Positions 55,056 through 64,000 of a stretch of 64,000 nt of DNA are shown here, one piece after another. The stretch's first letter is position 1. Each line of letters begins with the position of its first letter. The DNA comes from Massospora cicadina. Its lineage: Eukaryota > Entomophthoromycota > Entomophthoromycetes > Entomophthorales > Entomophthoraceae. The stretch lies in NCBI GenBank assembly GCA_022478985.1, contig JAKSZP010002720.1, forward strand, positions 62,001 to 126,000, written 5' to 3'. Position numbers and translations under genes: made by a program. Under the pieces are notes generated by a model. The model worked only from the letters and a program-made list of their open reading frames with translations, was not told the origin of the DNA and did not search any database.

Positions 55056-55780
55056 CCTTTGTCAAAAGATATGGTTTACCCCATTTGGGGACTCTACCAC
55101 AGCGTAGATTTGTTAAGAGTTGCAACTTAATTGTTGCAATGGCTGCTGTCTTGAGATAAGAGAGTGATTGTGCTTTGGGGTTGGCCTTATGAAACTCTGC
55201 ATTTAACTCCTGGCAGTTTTAAAAAATTTTGGACATAGCTTAGTCTTCATAAGATAAGTACCCTTTCCATGATAGTAAAAATTTGCAAACTGCGTTTAAC
55301 CCTGCTGAATTTAAGACCTGCCACAAAAATTCAGGTGTTCCCTCAACCACATTGGGCGCTACATCATCAGGCTTCTGTACTTTATAGGGTTAATGAGAAG
55401 GCGTGAAAGAAATTGTAAAAATCTAGTGTATTGGAAAATCTACGTGGAATGACTCATTATCCAAAACTTGGCTGACAGGAAATGGTACAGCTATTTAAAA
55501 GCCAATTTTGCGGAATGGCAATTAAAGATGAAAGTTCTTGGTTTATGGCAGTACCAGATCTCCTACCTGGTAGCAGGAGGCTCATGGCATTTTTGCAAAC
55601 TGATTAGCATCATTAGTAAATTTAATCAACTGATTCTGCATTTACTAATGAATTATATTAAAATGCGTGACAAAGTTATCTGCTGCTGGGAAGTTGCTGC
55701 ATACTTGGGTCCAATAGATAAATCAGGATTGTACCCTAAATTGGCATACATAGTCGTTACCTAATTGATAGATGAATGGA
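55056..55780 (-). pseudogene. Family-X gypsy: integrase end and chromodomain-type tail
   Basis: Minus strand. About 55580-55440 reads as an SH3-like integrase end (SQVLDNESFHVDFPIH replaces the usual HPVFHVSLL), and about 55330-55210 reads EFLWQVLNSAGLNAVCKFLL then SWKGYLSYED and NCQELNAEFHKANPKAQ. The W-x-x-[VI]-x-x-[SA]...[FY]-L-x-x-W-x-G-[YW]...EF pattern is a chromodomain. Such tails are typical of chromoviral Ty3/gypsy. The frame has several stops and is cut by GYP-D at 55055; the last codons continue at 38093. Confidence 0.65.
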
Positions 55781-57480
55781 TTTATTGAATGAGAACTCTG
55801 ACAGAGCATGGTCAGCGGATCATGTACCCTATGGTGTAGTAGCATAGAATTTAAGATATTGCTCCAGGACTGGTTAGTAAGGTCTGTTTGGCCATCAGAT
55901 TGAGGATGACATGCTGATGACCTTAAAGGTTAATTACTAACATATTTTATAAGGGCCTCCCACTTTGTGAGGTAAACTTAGTTCTCAGTCGCTGATTATT
56001 TTCTAAGGAACACCAAACAAAGAAAAGATATACTCCATAAAAAAGTGCCATGACATCAGATGTGGCTTTTTCAGACAAAGGATTGATGGTGAACTTTGTG
56101 AAGTGATATATACCACCATAATCACATCATACCCACAATTTAAGCTTCCAGATCCCAGTTATTAAGCTGGATAGAACTCTGAATCACTTCAGAACTAAAA
56201 AGGGTGCCATTCCTAAGGCTCTCCTCCTCACACTTTTCTGATCTAGGGCATACCCTGGATGAAAGTGGTTAGCAGCTGTCCCACCGTGTTTTCCCCCTTC
56301 AACCCCCAGTGCAACTTCCAAGGCTACTCCAACTAGCATCTCATAATTTATAGAGCACTATTTGTATAAAATTAACCAGTTTTGCATTGATTTTAAGACA
56401 TCTCTTAAGATGATTGTTGCAGGGGCTAAACTCCTTACCAAACAGAGGGTTTTCATAAGGGAGCCCTCAATTGAAAAATTTGATACTTGGGATATCCACA
56501 GGTGTAAAAAATTTACATACCTAATACCACATAGGCTTGACCTTAGTAAAAAAAGGCAAGTGATAGAGCTTAATCATGCTAAGTTTGTGTAATGGCAAAG
56601 CTAAATCTGATGTTTTGGATGAGGATCTAATCTTGCCATAATAATAGGCAATCAAATGCAAATGGTACTCATTATTAAAATGGGATAATCTAGTCCACAT
56701 GAAAACCCACCAAGAATAACGATTTCATTAAGTGACATGAATGTTGACTAAGGCTTCCCTCACATCAGCCTACCCATAAAGCCCAAAACCTGCCTATTGT
56801 AGTGTTGGGTTAATGTTTTATCCAGTATTTACATTGAGATATCTTACTGAAAATTTCTTAATTTTAATTATTTCACTGAAATCTTATTAAAATTCATAGT
56901 TCATGTTCTTTAGAGTTGAAGTTACTCAAGGAACTAACTTTTTGCCCTAATGAAAGGGTATCTTAAAAAGTTAATTCAAAATACAACTGCTAAAACCAGA
57001 AACTACAAATTGACAAGAAACCTCTGCCCTCCAACTCACTACACCTTGATAGGGCGCTACAAATTATGTGACTGTTATTGTGACTGCTAAAGAAACCACG
57101 TTTACAAGATCAAACTCTCTTGCTATGTACTTCTCCTACTATACAAGAGTTTGGCAAACTTACAATAAAATCCACAAAAAGTGAAGTCTATCGGCCCTCT
57201 GCTTGTTGGATAGGGAGTAGGAGGTCATTTTTACAAATCCTACCTGGTTTAGAATGGATAAAGATTAAACATTGTTCAATCCAGGTGTTACAACTTTAGT
57301 GAGTCCATATAAATTATACCTATTTTAGAGTAGGATAATGCACTCTTTATGCCAGGGTGACCCATGTCAGGGGCTTATTATATACTTATAATGCGGGAGC
57401 ATAGATCATAGAATATCCATAACTTATCTCAGAAATAGTCTACACTATCATTTTAAAAATACCATCCAGAAGGGTCTTTG
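55781..57480 (-). pseudogene. Family-X gypsy: integrase remains
   Basis: Strongly decayed, AT-rich minus-strand integrase. At about 57230-57160 the order LLPIQQAEGR, SLFVDFIVSLPNS gives the first core block (usual form LLxPIPxxEGxWxxISMDFI). Around 55960-55870 HPQSDGQTDLTNQS-type sequence is readable from plus-strand tgaggatgacatgctgatg; the HP-x-x-[DN]-G-Q-T glutamate region is only partly preserved. Identification rests on position between RNase H and chromodomain plus these fragments. Confidence 0.5.
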
Positions 57481-58380
57481 AAAGCATAAAATTTTGTCAG
57501 GATGTCAAAACCCTCAGGGTCTGAGGACTAGGATCCCATAACAGCATCTAGGAGTGAACCCTCGAATTCAGGAGGATTAGGGTAAGATATAAATAAGCTG
57601 TCATTACCAACATACGCTGAAACAATGACAGGAACAGCTGTGGCGAGTGACGTAGGTTTAGGCTTTGATGGGATGGAAGCAACCCTGGGCATAGCCAGGA
57701 AAAGAAGGAACATGATTTGTTCAGGAGGAGATATTGTGACTAAGTTTTAGTCTATATTAAAATGAGGGCCCCTTCAGAGGATTGCAATTAAGAATTTCTG
57801 GAAAATATGGATAGACCTTTGACAGTCTCTTACTTAAAGTTAGAACTGAGGAAATCACAATGAGCTTTTGTTTGCTTGTGCAACAAATACTGGGGTTTGC
57901 AATAGTATATAAGTGACTTGTGATCAGTGCGCACAACCAAAATATGATTGGCGCCTTGTAAAAGGTACTACCAGTGCATCAATGTCCAAGAGACGGAAGA
58001 CAACTATCATAGATGGCCTATGCACGCTCTGTAACACTTAGATTATAAAAAACACTGAATGTTTCTGAACGGCATGTTTCTACAACAAGAGATCACTAAC
58101 AGCAGTACTAGTGTCATAATAAATCACAATAAAGGTCTTATATTCATTATCATGATGTAAACATGGGTAAAGGAGAAAACTTTTTTATTGTTTAAGAGCC
58201 TGCTGACATTTAGGAGTCCAAATAAAAGGGGAATTTTTACCAATGAGAGGTTGAATGGGCGAGGCTAGTTCTCATATGGCTGGTAAAAACTTCAAAAAAA
58301 TAGTATGTAACGCTAAAAAGCTACATAATTGATTCTGCATCATTCAAGTGGGAAATTAAAGGATGGCATCTAATTTGAAA
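57481..58380 (-). pseudogene. Family-X gypsy: RNase H and linker
   Basis: Minus strand: NSPFIWTPKCQQALKQ (about 58235) opens the RNase H domain; KTFIVIYYDTSTAVSDLLL (about 58145) holds the block with the first catalytic Asp region; VRTDHKSLIYYCKPQYLL (about 57940-57885) is the TDHxxL block. 57713-57528 is a linker frame. The WTPKCQQA opening is shared with GYP-D, so the two families are related. Stops are frequent. Confidence 0.65.
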
Positions 58381-58854
58381 GGGGCGATGTCATGAACATC
58401 TTTTAGTATTATGTTACCCAGGTTTTTTCATCTTTATAGAACTTGCACTTGGATGGCTTAGCAATAAGCCTGTCCGTGAAGTGCTGCCACTACATCCATC
58501 AAATCCTTACCATGTTGTTCAGCATTAGGTAGTGTATTAAGATGACATCCACATATGCTATTGCACAAGAAAACTACAGATCACCCAGAGCATCATCAAT
58601 AAGATTCTGAAAGACAGCCAGTGCGTTTTCAAAACAAAAAGGCATAACTTTGAACTGGTATATTCCATTCCAAGTGCATATTGCTATCAGCCATTTTTGG
58701 CCAGACATGTCCCACATTTGGTGGAATGCATTAACCAGGTTGAGTTTAGAGAAGACCTTAGACTTGGAGATGGCTTGATCAATGGTGGCTTCTAAGGGAA
58801 GGGGATATAGGTTTATGACAGTGACATTGATAATATTTGGGTGCCTGTAATCCC

Positions 58855-58868
58855 CACAAGGTCTTGTA
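58855..58868. repeat. Target duplication of truncated LINE tail, left copy
   Basis: cacaaggtcttgta, 14 bp, identical to 59026-59039. Confidence 0.93.
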
Positions 58869-59025
58869 ACTTATTTAACCGAGGTAAGTTGACCAGGGGA
58901 TGGACAATACCAATATACATAATGGGATAGAGGGAGGTGAAGTATAACAAAATTAGGCACCCCAGAGTAGACGAGCTACCCATGTTGCCAGCTGGTACCG
59001 CCAGGTATAGGGGGGTTGAGTGCCT
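58869..59025 (-). mobile_element. 5'-truncated LINE insertion (157 bp)
   Basis: Only the 3' end of a LINE-2-like element: it matches 32155-32305 (tail, then the stretch with aggcaccccagagtagacgag) and stops abruptly. It is bordered by a perfect 14-bp target duplication. Severe 5' truncation is typical of incomplete target-primed reverse transcription. It lies between two conserved RT blocks of the family-X gypsy. Confidence 0.93.
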
Positions 59026-59039
59026 CACAAGGTCTTGTA
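59026..59039. repeat. Target duplication of truncated LINE tail, right copy
   Basis: cacaaggtcttgta, identical to 58855-58868. Confidence 0.93.
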
Positions 59040-59254
59040 GTACCATCAGGTTTATGTACATATTCTACTGAGGATGACACGAATAAAGCTTAATCATCCA
59101 CCCCTTCTTTACCATGTCATCAAACAAGGTTTATAATTCCTAGTATTTCTCATCCATATAGGGATATAGGGGACAATTAATCTTGATGAAGTCTACCATT
59201 AACTGAAACCTCAGATCAAATTCTGAGTGACTTTGTCAGGCATATAGCAAGTTA

Positions 59255-59259
59255 GAATT
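59255..59259. repeat. GYP-E target-site duplication, left copy
   Basis: gaatt, repeated at 62200-62204. Across the pair, the family-X frame is continuous (TNQLPIL then TCYMPDKVTQNL). Confidence 0.82.
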
Positions 59260-60390
59260 AGACCAGCCTGCCAGCCTAGGTGCCGGAGCACCCAAATGAC
59301 AAACCAGAATGCCAAAGGCACTGCTGCTGGTATGAAGGATATGAAGCTAAAGAGGATTTCTGCCAATAACTGCCAATGAGCCAAAATCTCGTACAGGCAC
59401 ATAGTGAAATACCAGACAAATATGGCCGTTAACCCTGGGGGGGTGTGAGTGCAAGTGTAAAGGGTGGTTTATTTTCCAACATATAAAAAAACCAAATTTA
59501 GGGAGTGGATTTTTTTAATGGAAGATAAAGGAAGTAAATCAACCAACGATTTTATCAGTATGATGCAACTGATTAAATAGTGGTCAATTGATGTGGGAAA
59601 AAGCATGAATTGGGTCCCTCAAGTTTGACCTAACTGGAGAATTATTTGGGGATGAGAGCAGATAAGATCAATAGGAATCAACATTGAAGGTTTGGCAGCA
59701 GTCTGAGTTGCTTTCAGTTTGACCTCAAACGCCTGAACCGAGGCTTGACTGCATTTCTGACGGTTAGCATGATGGCGTCTGGCCCAATGAGCAGTGGGAA
59801 TCCCCCAAGGCCACCCCATTTAGGGGCAGTCCCAATTGGTTGGGAATGGGTTCAGGAAGCCCAAACCACCCGTGCCCAGTCACTAGGCTGTTCATTTGGT
59901 CAAAAGAGTGCCAGATGAAACTCCCAATTTGCCAGATGGGAGCTTCAAAACTATCATCAATGGTGTCCAATGCTACTACCTGCACGTTGAGGATGATCCC
60001 TGACAATTTTGAAAGGGGGTTAATTTTGACAATCGCACAGTTGCCCAAATCAAAACCATTTGCAATTCTGGCTAATGAATTAATCATCATCCCTTTATGA
60101 CTATGTGGATTCCAATCAACGGGCTTTTTTCCAATCATTTTTGGACTAATTGACTTCAGTTTGGCGATCTTGGCGCAGATTTCCCTGATCCAGTGGACAA
60201 GTTAGACTGAAGTAAGCGAGGGCACTAGGGGAGGGATCCAAAGAGGGAGAGCTGTTACCCAGCGCTCATCTACCACATGGGCGAGGTCACCCTGGGTAAC
60301 AAGGGGTACAGCCACCCTCTTCAGAGCCTTTTTACTTGGAAACAGGAAGAGAACAGATCGGCACATGGGGGACATCCCCTAGGACTTAAA
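59260..60390 (-). repeat. GYP-E 3' LTR
   Basis: Aligns with the GYP-D LTR: agaccagcctgccagcctag at the left, GCCAATGAGCC, a shared TTGGGTCCCTCAAGTTTGACCT-type block at 59612 (AGGGCCCTTAAGATTTGACCT in GYP-D), and the right end ending ctaggacttaa. The minus-strand purine tract cctttggaaaaaggaaagga precedes it at about 60391-60412. Confidence 0.75.
59764..60138 (-). pseudogene. LTR-internal reading frame, GYP-E 3' LTR copy
   Basis: A 124-codon open sense frame: VDWNPHSHKGMMINSLARIA and FEAPIWQIGSFIWHSFDQMN, ending QLGLPLNGVALGDSHCSLG. The GYP-D 5' LTR has GSWHSHGTKGSNEVDSHNPLA at the matching place, and its stretch below 54513 reads LCGVALGGSHCPL. Above 60138 the block TQGDLAHVVDERWVTALPLW (about 60300-60240) lies in the same LTR. 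Function unknown. Confidence 0.42.
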
Positions 60391-60900
60391 TCATCCTTTC
60401 CTTTTTCCAAAGGAAGGGCACCACTGCTGGGAAACTGAAAGAGGGCCACATTTTTGTGCGCCTTAGGTAACTTGATCACCATTACAATCACGACTTTTTT
60501 TGGAGGCAGGGAGCGTTGGGGTGTGATTTTGTGAAACGCCTTGATCAGTTCCATACAGTTGGCACAATCATGGGCTTTAACCCAACTGTTTTTGTAGGCT
60601 GGATAGCCTTTCCAGGCCATGAGATACTGAATGGACTGACGGTACTTGTGGGATGCTATGATATGTTTCCACTTTGGCCTCCTCTGTATTTTCAATTATG
60701 ATCAGTTTGTGATCCGCAGGAACAGTATCCTTAAAAGGTGACAACTGGGATTTGTGGAAGACGGAGTGCTGTTTCCAATGGGTTGGTAGTTTTAACCAGA
60801 ACGCACCATTTCCCAAGTCTTCCTTTACCAAATAGGGGCCCAAATGCTTACTTGAAAACTGTGGGAGGGCACTTGCATTCTCAAATGGTGCATATTGAGC
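60321..60900 (-). pseudogene. GYP-E integrase C-terminus and chromodomain
   Basis: The open frame 60843-60577 begins MGPYLVKEDLGNGAFWLKLP then THWKQHSVFHKSQLSPFKD, the SH3-like end of gypsy integrases. In an overlapping frame (60695-60321) SHKYRQSIQYLMAWKGYPAY then KNSWVKAHDCANCMELIKAFH is a chromodomain: Y-L-x-x-W-K-G-Y...SW followed by the C-terminal helix. A frameshift near 60690 separates the two. In chromoviruses this tail recognises modified histones; activity here is not expected. The last part of the frame covers the polypurine tract and runs into the LTR. Confidence 0.78.
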
Positions 60901-61760
60901 ATAACATAGGAGCCCAACATTATGTCATGCCCTGGGAGTTGCTTATGATCTATGAACCTCTTGTAGTCTTCAATAGCTTTGGTGAGGTGTCCACACACTA
61001 AGGATTGAGCAGACCTAATATGTTCAGCATAATCCATGGCGGCTTGGACCTCAGGGTGCAATCAGGGTCTGACTGAGAAGGAAGGATTATATCCTAATGT
61101 CACTTTGTAAGGAGAAAACCCCATGGAAGCGTGAGTCCCATTGTTATAGGAGAATTGAGAGAGGGGAAGGTCGTTAGCCCAGGTGTCCTGTGCGGCTGCA
61201 GCATAGCAACGCAGGTACTGTTCTAGGACTTGGTTAACTCGCTCATTCTGCCCATAAGACTGGGGATGATACGCCGTGGAGTGACAGGGGAGATTTTTAA
61301 AATGGATAAGAGTTCACTCCAGAATCGCGCTGTGAACTGTGGACCACGATCGCTGATGATCTCCTGCAGGAGACCAAACATCAAAAACATGTGGCGCACA
61401 AAGAGAAGGGCAGTTTCCTCTAACATAATTTTAAAAGCACAGAGAATCAAAGAAGAAAACTTAATGAAACGATCCACCACCACCGCCATAAACCTGTCAG
61501 AGCAGGGGAGTTTGATGATAAAATCCATGGACACTGATATCCATGGACCCTCCGACTGTTGTAAGGGGTGCAGAAGCCCGTTTCTACCAGAGCGATCTAA
61601 CTTAGCCTGAGCACAAGTAACACAATTTGCAATCCAGGCTGGAACTTCCTTAGTTAAACCCATTCAATTGTAGGTCCGCTTGATCAAATCAATACATTTC
61701 TTATTCCCCAGATGGCCAATCATGGGGGTCATGATGCGAGCGAAATACTTCATCAATGAA
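60901..61760 (-). pseudogene. GYP-E integrase
   Basis: The open frame 61663-61223 reads WIANCVTCAQAKLDRSGRN (zinc-binding CX2C), HPLQQSEGPWISVSMDFI (first Asp), FMAVVVDRFIKFSSLI, FGLLQEIISDRGPQFTARFW (second Asp), then TPRRIIPSLMGRMSELTKS, which replaces the usual H-P-x-[TS]-[DN]-G-x-[TS]-E block after a frameshift. Below 61223 the frame 61061-60825 continues with YAEHIRSAQSLVCGHLTKA and LPGHDIMLGSYVMLNMHHL. Better preserved than GYP-D integrase, which it closely matches. Confidence 0.82.
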
Positions 61761-61778
61761 GAGAGGGGGAACCCAAAT

Positions 61779-62123
61779 TCATGACCAAAAATAAATGAGA
61801 CCCTTCACCAAAGAGTACAGAGAGTTTTTATGATTTTGGAGGGACAATTGCTCAAATAGCTCCACCCCTTTGGGGCAGGTCATTTGACTGGCTAAGACCT
61901 GAGCAATGAGCAGTGCGTCAGGAGCAAGGGCGGCGGAAGAAACAATGGGGGAAACAATTGACAAAATTTTAGGCGATCTCAGTGCTTTTTCCCTGATTTG
62001 GTGGACAAGTTCAGCCAAGGTGAGCAAGAGCACTGGGTGAGGGATCCAAAAAGAGAGAGCTGTTACCCAGCACTCGTCTACCATGTGGGCGAGGTCACCC
62101 TGGGTAATGAGGAGTACAGCCAC
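61779..62123 (-). pseudogene. Chimeric frame at the GYP-E deletion junction
   Basis: One open 114-codon frame whose first part (LLITQGDLAHMVDECWVTA, up to LVHQIREK) is LTR-internal sequence and whose second part (from about SPKILSIVSP to ASQMTCPKGVELFEQLSL) is the RNase H-integrase linker. The join at about 61970 is the deletion point that removed everything from mid-5' LTR to RNase H. The fusion frame is a by-product of the deletion. No function is proposed. Confidence 0.65.
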
Positions 62124-62199
62124 CCTTTTCAGAACCTTTTTACTTGGAAACGTGAAGAGAGCCTGATTGACACACAGGGGACGTTCCCTAGGACTTACA
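61968..62199 (-). repeat. GYP-E 5' LTR fragment
   Basis: Matches 60155-60390 of the 3' LTR, for example GAGAGCTGTTACCCAGC and GGGCGAGGTCACCCTGGGTAA. It ends at cttaca (62199), the same TGTAAG start on the minus strand as GYP-D. Confidence 0.8.
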
Positions 62200-62204
62200 G
62201 AATT
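62200..62204. repeat. GYP-E target-site duplication, right copy
   Basis: gaatt, identical to 59255-59259. Confidence 0.82.
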
Positions 62205-62700
62205 GGCAGCTGATTAGTGCCTTCCACATCAACATTTGACTTGTGAGGTGCAAGAATAAGGGGTAAAGAAGCTAAATCCTACACAATATCAATAGAATAG
62301 TATTCCACTGAAGCTGCTATAGAATTTCATGTTGCCATTGTGGAGAGGAGGGTAATTTCACCTAAGAGAGAATTAGAGGTAACAGTTTGCATGTTCCGCT
62401 ATAAGTCATTATTACTGACTGGTGCCACCAATTTACCCCAGAATCACTGTATAATAATTTTGGTATTGTTACAAATTTTACTAAAAGTTCATACTTATGG
62501 GCATATAGCGCACTGGTATGCACAGGAGAAGTGTGATCATGAGGTACTAGTTGCATCATGACAGGTGAACTAGCTGTAATTTTAAGATCCATCACCTGCT
62601 CATTATTAAAAGTAATGAAGTTCCTTGTGGCTCAATTATCCCCCAGGGCATTTACTGTGAATTTGCGCTGTCCTACTGTAATATACTGAGGAACTATAAT
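62205..62700 (-). pseudogene. Family-X gypsy: protease
   Basis: Minus strand at about 62665-62585: FTVNALGDN, a stop, ATRNFITFNNEQVMDL. This matches the gypsy protease active site A-L-[VI]-D-S-G-A-T-x-N-F-I, with the DSGA changed to GDN-stop-A. The open frame 62595-62362 continues the fold (MMQLVPHDHTSPVHTSALY, KYELLVKFVTIPKLLYSDSG). It lies just upstream of the RT N-terminus at 59254 once GYP-E is removed. Confidence 0.55.
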
Positions 62701-63960
62701 AAGATTGGTAAAATTTATTTAATTTGTTAAGAGATTAAATGATGAAATTTGATTTCTTAGCCTTGGGGCTCTTTTGTACCTTGGTAAACCTGTTAATGAA
62801 CAGGGTAGGAATAGCAGCGCCTTAGCATATGACAGATTACCATATTCAGAAGCTTCAAGTCTGTTAAGGGACATACATCTGGAATATTCTCATATGCAGG
62901 ATCTACCCAGTGCTTTTTTAATAACATGGTTACCCAATGAAATTTGATAATCTTTGATTGCTGGATCCTTGGGCTCTATAGTAATTGCAACAATTTCAAA
63001 AGGTTAATTGAAATATTCCTACATTCTAGTAATCTTTATAACGCGAAGACACCAAATGAACCAAGAAGGGTTCATCAGCATTATGAGTGGTAAAGTAGGC
63101 ATTTTAGCGATAACAAAATCTTTTTCTAGGGTATCTGCCCCTGTAGGGCTTTTGTTTTTGAGAGGGTTGATGGCACTACACCTAAGAAGCACAACAGTCA
63201 ACACTTGCTTTGATTCCATGACTTTTGCTAGTATTTAATCTATTTTAAGGGTGACCAAGTCTTTCTTAGGTCCTAGCAAGTAGAGTATCCATCCTATGAT
63301 AAGAGGTGAAGAAACTTTTTACAGTAAAGTCACCAAAACGGAGAATTAGAATAAAAGGCATAACTTCATTAAAAAAAGTTTTGAGGTTTTTATGCGTTAA
63401 TTTTAACAACATAATTTCTCTTAAAAAATGAATAACATATTTATAGAGAGGGCTATCTGGATAGAGGCTCTTCATTGGATACCACTACAAGATTCAAGAA
63501 TGCCTGCGTAGACTAAATTATATAGTTGAAAAATGTATTTTGAATAACCCATATGGATGAGACTTTGTGATATTTAAATCAATCTTTAGGCTGATTCCAG
63601 TTTTTACCATTATGAGGGCACTGTTTAATTTGTAGCATCATTAGTTATCTAATGGAAATGGTGCCTCATTTCCCAATGTTCCAGTACTTTGGCTAATTAA
63701 TAATCTCTTCTGGGGAATTTAAACCCTTTTATTATACCTGATTAGATTTTCTAGTACCAGCTAAAGTATTGCTATATTTTTATTTATTTGTAAAGTAAAT
63801 TGATAGTTATCCCTTAAATCCTTTAGTGCTTATTTGATAATTATCTCGGGAGGTTTACTGTTTGATATCCTTCTTATTATAGCTAATACCATGATAAACC
63901 AACATCACCCCCTTCAAGAATTTTAAAAGGGGAGTACTGAGGTAAGAATTGGCTATGTAC
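62701..63960 (-). repeat. Family-X leader/gag region, right-hand copy
   Basis: The minus strand from about 63840 to 63080 matches 7380-8120 plus. Two open frames exist, 63475-63266 (SLYPDSPLYKYVIHFLREIM then FFNEVMPFILILRFGDFTVK) and 63219-63019 (MESKQVLTVVLLRCSAINPL). By order these precede the protease and may be gag, but no capsid or zinc motif is present. A purine run (gaagggggtga, minus strand, about 63915-63925) followed by TGTTGG resembles a polypurine tract-LTR boundary, so an LTR end may lie here. Confidence 0.45.
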
Positions 63961-64000
63961 ATAGTTAATATTAACTCCAGTTTTTAAGACTTAATTAAGT

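Larger units (their letters stand above)
58381..59254 (-). pseudogene. Family-X gypsy: reverse transcriptase, split by a LINE tail
   Basis: N-terminal part at 59254-59040: NCPLYPYMDEKYQELQTLFD then DMVKKGWMIKLYSCHPQ and VHKPDGTT. After the inserted LINE fragment it continues at 58868: RPCGDYRHPNIINVTVINLY (the CGDYRxLN block), AISKSKVFSKLNLVNAFHQM (about 58760), FKVMPFCFENALAVFQNLID (about 58655) and CAIAYVDVILIHYLM (about 58570), where YxDD is YVDV. Stops interrupt several places. Loss of the second aspartate and the insertion make it dead. Confidence 0.8.
59260..62199 (-). mobile_element. GYP-E: internally deleted minus-strand gypsy
   Basis: A 2.94-kb element bounded by gaatt. It consists of a 3' LTR (59260-60390), chromodomain and integrase (60400-61760), a linker and only the first about 230 bp of a 5' LTR (61968-62199). 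Protease, RT, RNase H and the rest of the 5' LTR are missing. It is a relative of GYP-D (LTR, integrase and tail all match). The outer left LTR end has lost its CA (minus strand ...GGTCT). Confidence 0.82.

Noticed and set aside
1..64000. CRISPR array, bacterial operon, phage or host housekeeping gene
   Set aside because: No regularly spaced short repeats, ribosome-binding sites or conserved cellular proteins; everything recognisable is eukaryotic retroelement.

Overview
The window is a graveyard of retrotransposons, with no single-copy host gene, rRNA or tRNA gene that I can support. The families point to a filamentous fungus with an expanded, AT-rich repeat compartment: non-LTR elements with a CCHC ORF1, an APE-type endonuclease, a reverse transcriptase (RT) and a C-terminal CX2C...HX4C domain (Tad1/L1-like), plus Ty3/gypsy elements, several with a chromodomain-like tail. 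A basidiomycete is my guess, not proven. Nearly every coding region carries stops or frameshifts, so most are called pseudogenes. Names such as LINE-1 or GYP-C are local labels.

Layout. LINE-1 (443-5714, +; 17-bp target duplication) sits in the decayed end of a gypsy-like family called X (1-8120, +). A decayed plus-strand gypsy, GYP-A (about 9300-12823), follows and carries a tRNA-derived SINE (11610-11901; 15-bp target duplication). GYP-A is interrupted by minus-strand GYP-B (long terminal repeats, LTRs, at 12829-13425 and 30735-31308). Inside GYP-B lies plus-strand GYP-C (16221-27991; 5-bp duplication ggatc). GYP-C itself holds a 1.9-kb ORF1-only retroelement (23509-25421, minus; 20-bp duplication) and, in its 3' LTR, a foreign solo LTR (26383-27631).

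From about 31.4 kb to the right edge the backbone is a minus-strand family-X gypsy. It is broken by LINE-2 (32151-37380), by GYP-D (38099-55050; duplication attac), by a 157-bp 5'-truncated LINE tail (58869-59025) and by internally deleted GYP-E (59260-62199; duplication gaatt). GYP-D carries LINE-3 in its 3' LTR (38586-43817) and LINE-4 in its RT gene (47234-52509).

How it works together. The four LINEs, the truncated tail, the ORF1-only element and the SINE end in related 3' sequence, consistent with the small elements being copied by the LINE machinery. The gypsy elements supply gag, protease (PR), RT, RNase H (RH) and integrase (IN) fragments; four of the five RT active sites I could read are altered. 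The most interesting items are the ORF1-only element, the SINE with a LINE-like tail, and a sense-strand reading frame inside the GYP-D/GYP-E LTRs.
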